This document shows positions 43,184 to 51,756 of a stretch of DNA of 54,557 bases, piece after piece. The position numbers and the translations under genes were made by a program. Within the stretch, counting starts at the first letter, position 1; each line of letters begins with the position of its first letter. The notes beneath the pieces were generated by a model, which worked only from the letters and a program-made list of their open reading frames with translations, was not told the origin of the DNA and searched no databases. Origin of the DNA: Oscillospiraceae bacterium (lineage in GTDB: Bacteria; Bacillota; Clostridia; Oscillospirales; Oscillospiraceae); assembly GCA_017622295.1 (NCBI GenBank), contig JAGARK010000075.1:1-54557 (forward strand), in the 5' to 3' direction.

Positions 43184-43960
43184 ATGAAGGTTTGGTATAT
43201 GAACGGCGCGGGCAATGATTTTATGGTCATCGACGCCCGGGGCAAGGATTACGACTTTGAAAAGCTGGCACTTCAGCTGTGCCCCATCACCGGAGCCGAC
43301 GGTTTTATGGCCGTGGACTACTCCGACAAGGCTGATTTCAAGCTCCATTTCTATAATTCCGACGGAACCCGGGGCGAAATGTGCGGCAACGGCGCCCGGT
43401 GCATCTGCCGCTATGCCTATGACAACGGCATCGCCGGCGCATCCATGGTTGTCGAGACCGACGCCGGCCTGGTGACGGGTCAGCGGCTGGATCAGGATCT
43501 GTACCGGGTGAAGCTGAACAACCCCGGCATCCTGGACCTGAACCGGAAGGGCGACTGCACCTATGTGGAGCTGGGCAATCCCGGCGTGCCCCATGCGGTG
43601 AAGGAGGTTCCCGGCCTGCGCTATGAGAACAAGGCCGAATACTTCGAAATGGCCAGGGCGTTGCGCCATGATCCCGCCTTCCCCAAGGGCGCCAACGTCA
43701 ATCTCTACACCTGGATCAGCCCCGAGGCGGTCCGGGTCCTGACCTTTGAGCGGGGTGTGGAGGATTATACCCTGGCCTGTGGCACCGGCTGCGGCTCCAC
43801 CGCCGTGACTCTCTGGTCCCAGGGCAAGCTCCCCGGCGGCCGGCTCATCGCCCAGAATCAGGGCGGCCTGCTGGTTGTGACCATTGAAGGCGAAAATGGC
43901 ATCGTTTCCTCCATCATGCTGGAGGGTTCCACGGAAGTGGATAAGATCTACGAAATCTGA
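43184..43960 (+). CDS. dapF: Diaminopimelate epimerase
   Basis: A 258-aa PLP-independent epimerase converting LL- to meso-diaminopimelate for peptidoglycan and lysine. The two catalytic cysteines are Cys67 (EMCGNGAR) and Cys199 (ACGTGCGST). The N-terminal MNGAGNDF is conserved. With dapA and dapB it covers three steps; the aminotransferase step (dapL or succinylase/acetylase route) is outside this window. A strong terminator follows. Confidence 0.96.
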   Translation: MKVWYMNGAGNDFMVIDARGKDYDFEKLALQLCPITGADGFMAVDYSDKADFKLHFYNSDGTRGEMCGNGARCICRYAYDNGIAGASMVVETDAGLVTGQRLDQDLYRVKLNNPGILDLNRKGDCTYVELGNPGVPHAVKEVPGLRYENKAEYFEMARALRHDPAFPKGANVNLYTWISPEAVRVLTFERGVEDYTLACGTGCGSTAVTLWSQGKLPGGRLIAQNQGGLLVVTIEGENGIVSSIMLEGSTEVDKIYEI

Positions 43961-43974
43961 TATTGTTCCCGACA

Positions 43975-44004
43975 AAAAGCACCACCCCGAAGGGTGGTGC
44001 TTTT
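43975..44004. terminator. Bidirectional terminator between dapF and spoVT
   Basis: A perfect 13-bp stem (AAAAGCACCACCC) with CGAA loop between convergent genes. Confidence 0.85.
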
Positions 44005-44005
44005 C

Positions 44006-44548
44006 TCAGCTCTCCATCTGCTTGCCGAGAAAGCCCGCTACGGTCTGGATCAGCTTCTGCTCTCCTTCGCTCAGGGCTTTGTCCTGCTCCGACAGCAGCA
44101 GCATGGCGCAGCCCATCAGGTCGCCCTGGCTGAGGATCGGCGCGGCGATACCCAGATGGTATTTCTCGCTGGCTTCGCTGACCCGGATGGGCGTATCCCC
44201 GTCCTGGAACAGGTAATGCTTACGCTGCTCCATGATCCGCTCCAGTTCCGGGGAATTGGGCTTGTCCAGCAGCTCCCGCTTGGGGGCGCCGGACAGGGCA
44301 ATGATGCTGTCCCGGTCCGCCACCGCCGCGATATGGCCGGTGTTGGCGCCGATGGCGTCGCACATCTGCACGGCGAATTCCTGCAGGTCTCCCATGGGGG
44401 AATATTTCCGGAAAATGACGCCGCCGTCCTTTTCCGTATAGATCTCCAGGGGGTCGCCCTCCCGGATGCGCAGCGTTCTTCTGATCTCCTTTGGGATCAC
44501 GATTCTTCCAAGGTCATCGACCCGTCTTACAATTCCGGTTGCTTTCAT
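44006..44548 (-). CDS. spoVT: Stage V sporulation regulator SpoVT
   Basis: A 180-aa protein: an AbrB-type swapped-hairpin DNA-binding domain at 1-50 (GIVRRVDDLGRIVIPKEIRRTLRI) followed by a GAF-like domain at about 55-178. This is the SpoVT layout; SpoVT tunes forespore gene expression in endospore formers. It is the main evidence in this window that the organism sporulates. The ATG has AAGGAGAGAG 6-7 nt upstream. Confidence 0.92.
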   Translation of the reverse strand: MKATGIVRRVDDLGRIVIPKEIRRTLRIREGDPLEIYTEKDGGVIFRKYSPMGDLQEFAVQMCDAIGANTGHIAAVADRDSIIALSGAPKRELLDKPNSPELERIMEQRKHYLFQDGDTPIRVSEASEKYHLGIAAPILSQGDLMGCAMLLLSEQDKALSEGEQKLIQTVAGFLGKQMES

Positions 44549-44634
44549 ACTCTACTCTCTCCTTGCTTGTTACTGAAGCAATGGTATTGTTTGCAGCAAA
44601 AGGGGAATTATGCAGAATGATGAAGCCGAATCCG

Positions 44635-44707
44635 AAAAAAGCTCCCCGCAGGGAGGTCCCGAAATCGTCACCGATCCGGGCTCAGCCTGCGGGGAGTATC
44701 GTTTTTT
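44635..44707 (-). terminator. Terminator of the mur-pts operon
   Basis: CTCCCCGCAGG (44642-44652) pairs with CCTGCGGGGAG (44686-44696). The 33-nt loop has its own CCCG-ATCG/CGAT-CGGG hairpin, giving a branched structure, with a six-T run on the minus strand. Confidence 0.75.
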
Positions 44708-44714
44708 CTGTGAA

Positions 44715-44972
44715 TTACAGATTTGCAGCCAGGAAAGCCTGCAGCTCAGCAGCGGCCTTCTCTTCGTCAGCGCCATCGACGGTGACGGTCAGCTCCATAC
44801 CCTGCTTGGCAGCCAGACGCATCAGAGCCATCAGACGCTTTGCATCGGCAGTGCCGGTGGGAGCGGTGACAGTGACCTTGGATGCATAGCCGGCAACAGC
44901 CTTGACCAGCATACCGGCGGGACGGGCGTGCATACCCAGGGGATCGGCAATCACATGCTTGAATTCTTTCAT
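44715..44972 (-). CDS. ptsH: HPr-like phosphocarrier without regulatory Ser46
   Basis: An 85-aa HPr. His15 in GMHARPA is the site phosphorylated by Enzyme I. At position 46, where Firmicute HPr has the serine phosphorylated by HPr kinase (KSIM), this protein has Arg (AKRLMALMRLAAKQG). Seryl-phosphorylation and CcpA-type carbon repression through this HPr should thus not occur. It is the last gene of the mur operon, 27 nt after ptsI. Confidence 0.92.
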   Translation of the reverse strand: MKEFKHVIADPLGMHARPAGMLVKAVAGYASKVTVTAPTGTADAKRLMALMRLAAKQGMELTVTVDGADEEKAAAELQAFLAANL

Positions 44973-44999
44973 TTGATTATTTCCTCACTTTCATGTTGA

Positions 45000-46613
45000 T
45001 TACAGTTCGGACTCGCAGACGATCTTTCTGGCTTCCAGAATGCGGCCTGCGGCCATGGACAGCTCGGTGTAGCCCATTTCGATGAATTTCTCAGTCATCT
45101 TGGGATCGGCGCCCAGCTCGCCGCAGATACCGGCCCAGATGCCGGCCTCGTTGGCGGACTTTGCGATGTGGGCCAGCAGTGCCATCAGCGCGGGATGGTA
45201 GGGATCATAGAACTTGTCCAGCTTGGCATTCTGACGGTCAACAGCCAGCGTGTACTGGGTCAGGTCGTTGGTGCCGACAGAGAAGAAGGCGGCTTCCTTG
45301 GCCAGCTCATGGGCCAAAACAGCGGCGGCGGGGGTCTCCACCATCACGCCGATGGGAACATCCTTCGTCTCGATGCCCTCTTCCTCCAGCTCAGCGCGGA
45401 GCTTGGCGCACAGGGCCTTGGCAGCCTTCAGCTCCCACACAGATGCGACCATGGGGAACATCACCAGCAGGTTGCCGTAAACGGAGGCCCGCAGAATGGC
45501 CCGCAGCTGGGGACGGAAGATCTCTTCTCTGGTCAGGCAAATGCGCAGACCTCTCAGGCCCAGGGCGGGGTTCTCTTCCTTCTCAAGGCCCATGTAGGAA
45601 ACCTGCTTGTCGGCGCCGATGTCCAGGGTGCGGATGACCACGGGGCGCTCGCCCATGATCTGACCGACCTGCTTGTATGCCTCAAACAGCTCGTCCTCGC
45701 TGGGCAGCGTATCGCGGCCCAGGTACAGGAACTCACTGCGCATCAGGCCGACGCCTTCGCAGTCTGCAGCAACAGCGGCCTCAGCATCCTCGGGGCTGCC
45801 GATGTTGGCGGCCAGGATGATCTTCCTGCCGGACTTGGTGATGCTTTCGCGGCCCCGGTAGGCTTCCAGCGCAGCACGGTCAGCGGCGGCTTCGGCCTGC
45901 TTGGCCTTCAGCATTGCCATGGTCTGCTCATCGGGATCCATGTACCAGGTGCCGGTGAAGCCGTCAACGGCCAGGATCTGGCAGCTTTCAGCGTCCTCCA
46001 GTTCGATGTTGGACTGGACCAGGGAGGGAATATTCAGGGTTCTTGCCAGAATGGCAGTATGGCTGGAGGAGGAGCCCTGACGGGTCACAAAGGCCAGGAT
46101 ATTCTCTCTGGGCAGCTGAATGGTCTCAGAGGGAGCCAGGTCCTCGGCAACCAGCAGGAAGGAGCCCTCCGGCAGCTGGAAGCCGGTATTGCCGCAAAGG
46201 ATATCATACAGCCGGTGGGACATGTCCCGGACGTCCGCGGAGCGGGCGTTCATGTATTCATCGTCCATGGCGGCGAAAATCTGGGCAAATTCCTCGCCGG
46301 TATCCAGCGCGGCGATGGCGGCAGCTGCGCCGCCCTCGATGGCCAGGGCAACACCGTCCAGATAGTCCAGATCGTCCAGCATCAGCATCTGCACTTCAAC
46401 AATTGCGGCCTTCTCTTCGCCCAGCTCGACCTTTGCCTTTTCAAACAGAGCGCTCAGCTGCTCACGGGCAGTCTCGACGGCTGCGTTGAACTTGGCCTGC
46501 TCCACGGCGGGATCGCCGGAGGAGACAGGCAGGGTGCGCTCGGACTTGCGGTAGACCACCGCAGGACCGATGGACACACCGGGAAATACAGGAAGTCCAA
46601 TACCAGTTTTCAT
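45000..46613 (-). CDS. ptsI: PTS Enzyme I
   Basis: A 537-aa phosphoenolpyruvate-protein phosphotransferase. The phosphohistidine is His185 in GSSSSHTAIL. The PEP-binding barrel has GVGLMRSEFLYL, RTLDIGADKQ and FFSVGTNDLTQYTLAVDR, and the C-terminal IWAGICGELG contains the catalytic cysteine. The enzyme is slightly shorter than the usual 570 aa. It passes phosphate from PEP to HPr. AAGGAGACGCT precedes the ATG; 9 nt separate it from the EIIA gene. Confidence 0.95.
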   Translation of the reverse strand: MKTGIGLPVFPGVSIGPAVVYRKSERTLPVSSGDPAVEQAKFNAAVETAREQLSALFEKAKVELGEEKAAIVEVQMLMLDDLDYLDGVALAIEGGAAAAIAALDTGEEFAQIFAAMDDEYMNARSADVRDMSHRLYDILCGNTGFQLPEGSFLLVAEDLAPSETIQLPRENILAFVTRQGSSSSHTAILARTLNIPSLVQSNIELEDAESCQILAVDGFTGTWYMDPDEQTMAMLKAKQAEAAADRAALEAYRGRESITKSGRKIILAANIGSPEDAEAAVAADCEGVGLMRSEFLYLGRDTLPSEDELFEAYKQVGQIMGERPVVIRTLDIGADKQVSYMGLEKEENPALGLRGLRICLTREEIFRPQLRAILRASVYGNLLVMFPMVASVWELKAAKALCAKLRAELEEEGIETKDVPIGVMVETPAAAVLAHELAKEAAFFSVGTNDLTQYTLAVDRQNAKLDKFYDPYHPALMALLAHIAKSANEAGIWAGICGELGADPKMTEKFIEMGYTELSMAAGRILEARKIVCESEL

Positions 46614-46622
46614 AGCGTCTCC

Positions 46623-47120
46623 TTACTTGGCCACTTCGATGACCACGTCGGCGTTGGAAACAGCCTTGCCGATGGTGGCGTTGAAGGTGGGATAGTCATC
46701 GCAGTTGCAGACCAGAACGGGAGTAATAGTGGGAAGGCCGGCAGCCTTGATAGCCTCCAGATCGGCCTCCATCAGGGTCTGACCCTTCTTGACCTTGTCG
46801 CCGCTCTTGACCTTGACCTTGAAGGGAGCACCGTTCAGGCCCACAGTCTCCAGACCCACATGGATCAGCAGCTCGATGCCGGAGTCGGAAACCAGGCTCA
46901 CAGCGTGGCCGGTATCGAACATCATGTCCACGGTGCCGTTGAAGGGAGCGCAGACCTTGCCGTCGGTGGGCTGGATGGCAATACCGTTGCCCATCAAGCC
47001 TTCAGAAAAGGTGGGATCAGGAACCTCGGACAGTGCCACAGCCTGACCAGCCATCGGTGCGTAGATGTGATTGGGGTTGATTTCCTCGGCCTTGCCGAAC
47101 AGTTTACTGAAGAGTCCCAT
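46623..47120 (-). CDS. PTS EIIA, glucose (Crr) type
   Basis: A 165-aa EIIA-Glc domain: IYAPMAGQAVALSEVPDPTFSEG, then DTGHAVSL and ELLIHVGLETV with phospho-acceptor His87 and supporting His72. It carries phosphate from HPr to an EIIB of the glucose superfamily, here presumably the EIIBC encoded upstream, which lacks its own EIIA. The ATG at 47120 (MGLFSKLFGK) has AGAAAGGAAAT upstream and is preferred over the longer frame. Confidence 0.93.
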   Translation of the reverse strand: MGLFSKLFGKAEEINPNHIYAPMAGQAVALSEVPDPTFSEGLMGNGIAIQPTDGKVCAPFNGTVDMMFDTGHAVSLVSDSGIELLIHVGLETVGLNGAPFKVKVKSGDKVKKGQTLMEADLEAIKAAGLPTITPVLVCNCDDYPTFNATIGKAVSNADVVIEVAK

Positions 47121-47163
47121 AATATTTCCTTCTTTCATTAGTATTGCCAGCCGCATTGCGGCC

Positions 47164-47991
47164 TTATTTATTTTTCAGCGCGTATCGCTCGATGGCGATG
47201 GCAGCGCCGTCATTTTCGTTGGTTTCGGTTACGGCATCCGCCAGGCGGCGGATGTGCTCCGGCGCATTGCCCATGGCCACGCCGAGACCCGCTGCCCGCA
47301 GCATGCTTTCATCATTGCCGCTGTCGCCCAGGGCCATAACCTGCTGCGGCTTAATACCCAGCAGCGCGCAGAGCCGTCTGATTCCCTGGGCCTTGGTGCC
47401 CTCCGGATGGGTGATCTCCATGCTGGAAGAGGAGGCCCACACGGCGCTGACGGGGATCTCCTTCAGATCCTCCAGAACCCCTTCCCGAATCCCGGGGGTG
47501 ATGCACAGCAGATTGACCTTTTCCACATTGCTGGCGCAAAGGGGCTGCAAGGAATCTACGATCCGGCCGTTTTTTGCCAGGATCGTATCCCGGTGGAAGG
47601 CAAGGCCCGGATGCGGCAGCTGCTGCTCATAGGCATGGGCTGTCAGGTACAGCATGCTGTCCACAGAGAATTCGATGGGCAGGTCCCATTTTTCCGCCAC
47701 CGCCAGAAGGCCCTCCAGGGCTCGGGGTTCGATATTCAGGCTGTACAGCACCTCTCCGCTGCCCAGCCGGCGAATCTGAGCGCCGTTGCAGACCGCGGCA
47801 TACTGCTCCCAGACCGGGTGCTCCCAAAGCACCTGGGGCAGCAGACCATACTGCCGTCCGGTTACCGGCGCCACCGCAATGCCTCTGCGGTGGGCCTCCG
47901 CCAGTGCGGCATGGAGCCGGGGAGAAAAGCTGCTGCGGTCCTTTTGGAGGGCAGTACCGTCCAAGTCCATACAGATCAGTCGAATATCCAT
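47164..47991 (-). CDS. Cof-type HAD hydrolase
   Basis: A 275-aa HAD-superfamily IIB phosphatase: motif I DLDGTAL (Asp9, Asp11), motif II PVTGRQ, and motif IV ALGDSGNDESML. The large cap and size match Cof/YbjI-type sugar phosphatases. Its position in a MurNAc recycling operon suggests it acts on a sugar phosphate of that pathway, but the substrate cannot be read from sequence. It lies 17 nt after mupG. Confidence 0.88.
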   Translation of the reverse strand: MDIRLICMDLDGTALQKDRSSFSPRLHAALAEAHRRGIAVAPVTGRQYGLLPQVLWEHPVWEQYAAVCNGAQIRRLGSGEVLYSLNIEPRALEGLLAVAEKWDLPIEFSVDSMLYLTAHAYEQQLPHPGLAFHRDTILAKNGRIVDSLQPLCASNVEKVNLLCITPGIREGVLEDLKEIPVSAVWASSSSMEITHPEGTKAQGIRRLCALLGIKPQQVMALGDSGNDESMLRAAGLGVAMGNAPEHIRRLADAVTETNENDGAAIAIERYALKNK

Positions 47992-48008
47992 GGCAAATCC
48001 TTTTTATC

Positions 48009-49055
48009 TTATGGCCGCACCAGCGTGAACTTCTGACCTCCCCGGATGCATTCCAGCAGCAGCCTGGAATTTTCGGGCACAGAGCCGATCACATTGACCC
48101 GGGGATCTGCCTTCAGATCTTCGCGGATCAGCTGGATCTCGCCGGTATAGCGTCCGTAATTTACATTGTCAATGGTGATGCTTCCCCGCGCTCTGACAGT
48201 GCAGTTTTCCGGCTCCACGTCGATACCCTTGCAGGAATAGACGCGGGACTCCTGAAACCGCACCAGCCATCTGGGGGAATCCACACGGCAGGTGAACACC
48301 GCGTCATACAGATGCTCATAGCCGGGCGAAAGCACTGCGGGGACACAAATGACCCCATCCCGGCAGAACCGGGTAATGCGCTGCCGCTCCTTCTCACTCA
48401 GGCCCGGATCGGCCAGAAAAATCTCCTCCATGCCGAAGCGGACGGCAAGATCCACGAAGGCCGCGGAGGGCAGGCAGCTGCGGTGGGCTTCCAGGGTGGG
48501 AAGTCCTTCATAAACGGGCCCCCGGAGCATGGTATCGCCGGGGATAAAGGCCAGCACCTTCAGTCCCGCGTCCCGGAGGGCCTGGGTGGTCTGCATCAGC
48601 AGCTGCTCATCCAGTCCGGTTTCCGGCCGGGGATAAAAATTGTGCATGGCGAACACTTCCCTGCCTTCGCCGGCAATGCATGCGGCATCCTCCGCAGAGA
48701 TGGTGGAAGCATTCAAAACAACGGGCATTTCCTCCGCTATGGCCCGGATCTCCTCCCGGGATATGCCATAGTCGATCCGCAGCGCCCAAAGCTGCAGATG
48801 CTTTGCAAGCTCCGTCAGGCTGCCGTAGCCGAACTGCTGTAGCGTCTTGACGGATACGTCCGCGATGACCCGATAGCCCTGCCGGGCCAGAGTACGGCAG
48901 ACTTCCTCTGCCCGGCGGCAGTAGGAATCGTCAAATTCCTCGCTGATGTGCAGCGAGAGAAAAATCGGCGCATCCGTACCTGCCGGGCCGCGCAGTGCGG
49001 AGCACTGCGCGGCGAAAGTTGACAGATACAGGGAATAACCCAGTGCCTTAGGCAT
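48009..49055 (-). CDS. mupG: MupG-type 6-phospho-N-acetylmuramidase (DUF871)
   Basis: A 348-aa protein of the MupG/DUF871 family: a TIM barrel (GYSLYLS, FLSLHISEEF, VIADVS, LRIDYGIS, VLNASTIS, AMHNFYPRPETGLD) followed by a C-terminal beta domain from about 240. MupG in Staphylococcus splits MurNAc-6-phosphate-GlcNAc inside the cell. Here the gene lies between the PTS transporter and a HAD phosphatase and overlaps the EIIBC stop by 8 nt, which supports the same role on phosphorylated cell-wall disaccharides. Confidence 0.88.
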   Translation of the reverse strand: MPKALGYSLYLSTFAAQCSALRGPAGTDAPIFLSLHISEEFDDSYCRRAEEVCRTLARQGYRVIADVSVKTLQQFGYGSLTELAKHLQLWALRIDYGISREEIRAIAEEMPVVLNASTISAEDAACIAGEGREVFAMHNFYPRPETGLDEQLLMQTTQALRDAGLKVLAFIPGDTMLRGPVYEGLPTLEAHRSCLPSAAFVDLAVRFGMEEIFLADPGLSEKERQRITRFCRDGVICVPAVLSPGYEHLYDAVFTCRVDSPRWLVRFQESRVYSCKGIDVEPENCTVRARGSITIDNVNYGRYTGEIQLIREDLKADPRVNVIGSVPENSRLLLECIRGGQKFTLVRP

Positions 49056-50496
49056 GGGCGACTTCGGAATCCTTCAGAGTGAAGTTGGTGATGAGGAAGC
49101 CCATGACGTAGGAGATAACCAGGCCAACAGCGTAGCAGACCATCTGGGTCACGGGGCTGTTGCCGCCGGCGACCATGATGGGCAGAGCCAGAATGCCGGA
49201 GGGACCCCAGGTAGTAGCAGCGACCTTCATAGCCATGCAGAACATACCGCCGAAGCCGGCGCCCAGACCAGCCGTGATGAAGGGCTTGCCCATGGGCAGG
49301 GTAACGCCGTAGATCAGAGGCTCGCCAATGCCCAGAACACCTGCGGGCAGAGCGCCGCCGATGACGGACATCATGCGCTTGTTGCCGGTCTTCTTAGCCT
49401 TCAGCCAGATAGCGATAGCAGCGCCGACCTGACCTGCGCCAGCCATAGCCAGAGCGGGGTACAGGGTGACGAAGCCGATGGTCTCCAGCTGGACGGTGTA
49501 CAGAGCCACCAGACCATGGTGCATGCCCATAGCAACCAGAGGCAGGAACAGGAAGGAGCCCAGGAAGCCAGCGATCATACGGATGAAGACGCTCTCGGAC
49601 ATGCAGACAGCGCCGACGATGGAAACCAGACCATTGGAGATCAGGCCGGTGATGGGCATGATGATCAGGATGTAGGGAATGACGCAGATGATCATGACGA
49701 CCAGGGGGGACACAACGATGTCCAGAGAATCGGGCATCTTGGAGCGAACCCACTTCTCGACCTTAGCCAGCAGCAGAACGCCGAAGATAACAGCCAGAAC
49801 GCCGCCACGGCCTGCGCGCAGGACTGCGTTCAGGGGGTCGCCGCCTTCGGGAACCCACATGCCAACCAGGGGAGCGATGTTGTTGATGTTAGCCATTGCG
49901 GTGATAGCGCCCAGCATACCACCCAGGATGGGAGTAGCGCCGAACTTCTCAGCAGCACGGTAGCCAGCCCATGCGGTGATGGAGCCCATGAACGCGGTGT
50001 TGATCATGGTCAGGATCTGATGCAGGATGTACAGAACCTTGTTGTCAGCGTAGCCGGGGCAGGCAAATGCCAGCAGACCAGCCAGACCGGAGCAGATGCC
50101 TGCAGCGATAACGCCGGGGATCAGGGGAACGAAGATGTCGCCGACAGCCTTCAGAGCGGTCTTAACCTTGCCCTGCTTCTGGCCGGCCTTCATGGCAGCC
50201 TTGTTTTCCTGCCAGTTTGCTTCGGTAGACATGCCTGCTGCAACGCCTGCGTCCTCCTTGAACTGGTCAGTGACCTTCTTGGCCTTGCCGGGACCCAGCA
50301 CGATGTGCAGGTTGTCCATCTGAATGACCTGCAGAACGCCTTCAACGTTCTTCAGACCTTCGATGTCTGCCTTTGCGTAATCCTTCAGATTGACGCGCAG
50401 ACGAGTCATGCAGTTGGTAGCGGCAGTGACGTTTTCCTTACCGCCGACCAGCTCCAGGATCTTGAGGGAAAGTTCCTGATTTGTCATTTTTTGCAC
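49048..50496 (-). CDS. murP: PTS EIIBC transporter, MurNAc type
   Basis: A 482-aa transporter. The N-terminal EIIB domain (1 to about 85) has the phospho-cysteine Cys29 in ATNCMTRLRV. The EIIC domain (about 115-475) has ten or so helices with the conserved segment GIGEPLIYGVTLP. It imports and 6-phosphorylates its sugar. The neighbours murQ, mupG and RpiR-type regulator identify MurNAc or GlcNAc-MurNAc as the likely substrate, as for MurP. It lacks an EIIA domain, like other MurP proteins, and an EIIA is encoded downstream. Confidence 0.9.
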   Translation of the reverse strand: MQKMTNQELSLKILELVGGKENVTAATNCMTRLRVNLKDYAKADIEGLKNVEGVLQVIQMDNLHIVLGPGKAKKVTDQFKEDAGVAAGMSTEANWQENKAAMKAGQKQGKVKTALKAVGDIFVPLIPGVIAAGICSGLAGLLAFACPGYADNKVLYILHQILTMINTAFMGSITAWAGYRAAEKFGATPILGGMLGAITAMANINNIAPLVGMWVPEGGDPLNAVLRAGRGGVLAVIFGVLLLAKVEKWVRSKMPDSLDIVVSPLVVMIICVIPYILIIMPITGLISNGLVSIVGAVCMSESVFIRMIAGFLGSFLFLPLVAMGMHHGLVALYTVQLETIGFVTLYPALAMAGAGQVGAAIAIWLKAKKTGNKRMMSVIGGALPAGVLGIGEPLIYGVTLPMGKPFITAGLGAGFGGMFCMAMKVAATTWGPSGILALPIMVAGGNSPVTQMVCYAVGLVISYVMGFLITNFTLKDSEVAHA

Positions 50497-50531
50497 CTCT
50501 TCTATAATTTTTCTACCCCTTGCGGGGCTTA

Positions 50532-50549
50532 CAAAACAGCCGAAGCTGT
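50532..50549 (-). terminator. Short hairpin between murQ and murP
   Basis: ACAGC-TTCG-GCTGT followed by TTTTG on the minus strand, 14 nt after the murQ stop. It is too weak to end transcription fully and may adjust murQ:murP levels. CCCC-TTGC-GGGG follows at 50516-50527. Confidence 0.45.
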
Positions 50550-50562
50550 AAATGTACGGATT

Positions 50563-51459
50563 TTACTTGATGGCCTCGCGGACATGGCCCTTGGCCTTTG
50601 CCAGACGCTCTCTTGCCTCTTCCAGACCGCAGTCGGCCAGGATCATGGTGATGGCGGTCTTGGCGTTGCCGCCGGCGATGCCGATCTTCTCGGCAGCGGT
50701 CTGGCGGTCGCAGCCGGTGGCTTCCATGACGATGTTCTGTGCACGGACGACCAGCTTCTCGTTGGTCTGCATCACATCCACCATCAGGTTCTGATATGCC
50801 TTGCCGCAGCCGACCATGGTAGCGGTGGAGATCATGTTCAGGATCAGCTTCTGGCAGGTGCCGGACTTCAGGCGGGTGGAGCCGGTGAGGCACTCGGGGC
50901 CGGGAACCACTTCAATGGCCAGCTCCGCAGCGGCGCCCACGGCGCTGCCGGGGTTGCAGGAGATGCCCACAGTATGGCAGCCAACTTCCCTGGCGTAGGC
51001 CAGACCGCCCAGGACATAGGGAGTACGGCCGGAAGCGGCGATGCCGATAACGATGTCGCGGGGCTCCAGATTAATGTTCACCAGGTCTTGACGGCCCAGC
51101 TCACGGCTGTCCTCAGCGCCCTCGACGGCCTTGATGAAGGCCTTTTCGCCGCCGGCGATCAGGCCCACGACCACCTCGGGGGCAACACCGAAGGTGGGAG
51201 GACACTCAACGGCATCCAGAACGCCCAGACGGCCGCTGGTACCGGCGCCCATGTAGATAATGCGGCCGCCGGCCTCGATGGAGGCAATGGCCCAGGTGAC
51301 GCACTGGGCGATGTTGGGCAGCGCAGGCTTGATGGCCTCAGGCACCTTGGCGTCTTCCTGATTCATCACGGTGACCACTTCCAGGGGGGTCATGATGTCC
51401 AGGTTCATGGTGTTCTGATTCCGGGTTTCAGTGGACATGTTCTTCAGATTCAGGCTCAT
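50563..51459 (-). CDS. murQ: N-acetylmuramic acid 6-phosphate etherase
   Basis: A 298-aa SIS-domain etherase that removes the lactyl group from MurNAc-6-P, giving GlcNAc-6-P and lactate. TETRN at the start, IYMGAGTSGRLGVLDA, the catalytic Glu85 in ECPPTFG and Glu116 in EGAED, and IGIAASGRTPY are the family signature. It is the first gene of the seven-gene operon, with a consensus promoter upstream. Confidence 0.96.
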   Translation of the reverse strand: MSLNLKNMSTETRNQNTMNLDIMTPLEVVTVMNQEDAKVPEAIKPALPNIAQCVTWAIASIEAGGRIIYMGAGTSGRLGVLDAVECPPTFGVAPEVVVGLIAGGEKAFIKAVEGAEDSRELGRQDLVNINLEPRDIVIGIAASGRTPYVLGGLAYAREVGCHTVGISCNPGSAVGAAAELAIEVVPGPECLTGSTRLKSGTCQKLILNMISTATMVGCGKAYQNLMVDVMQTNEKLVVRAQNIVMEATGCDRQTAAEKIGIAGGNAKTAITMILADCGLEEARERLAKAKGHVREAIK

Positions 51460-51520
51460 AATGAATCTCCCTTCATTTATTGCGCATTTTTATTCATTTT
51501 GTGAATCAAGTGTTAACAAC

Positions 51521-51549
51521 ATTCTACTCCGATTTTCTGTTTGTGTCAA
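51521..51549 (-). promoter_or_regulatory. Promoter of the murQ operon
   Basis: On the minus strand TTGACA (51544-51549), exact 17-nt spacer, TAGAAT (51521-51526). Confidence 0.75.
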
Positions 51550-51564
51550 TATTCTGCGCATTTT

Positions 51565-51581
51565 ATGAAACATTGTTTCAT
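51565..51581. promoter_or_regulatory. Probable operator for the RpiR-type regulator
   Basis: ATGAAAC-ATT-GTTTCAT is a perfect 7-bp palindrome about 15 nt upstream of the murQ -35 box, between the divergent genes. A half site ATGAAACAT recurs at 51619-51627. RpiR/MurR regulators bind TGAAA-type dyads. Confidence 0.6.
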
Positions 51582-51756
51582 ATACCTGGATGGTCGACGC
51601 TCTTTTTGGTATTTATGATGAAACATTTCCAAAAGAACCAATCTTACCCTGTGCATCATGCGCAACGAACCCAAAACGTTTTTGTGCATAAAACGAATAG
51701 CGCCCCCTCTGAAAAATGGATAAAATAGTTTCAAATCACGCCCGGAGGACGCCGCC

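Noticed and set aside
49054-51504. Very long plus-strand frame (816 codons) opposite murP/murQ
   Set aside because: It mirrors recognisable genes on the other strand; the composition (Asp/His/Gly-rich) is typical of antisense frames in GC-rich coding DNA, and it lacks a sensible start context.
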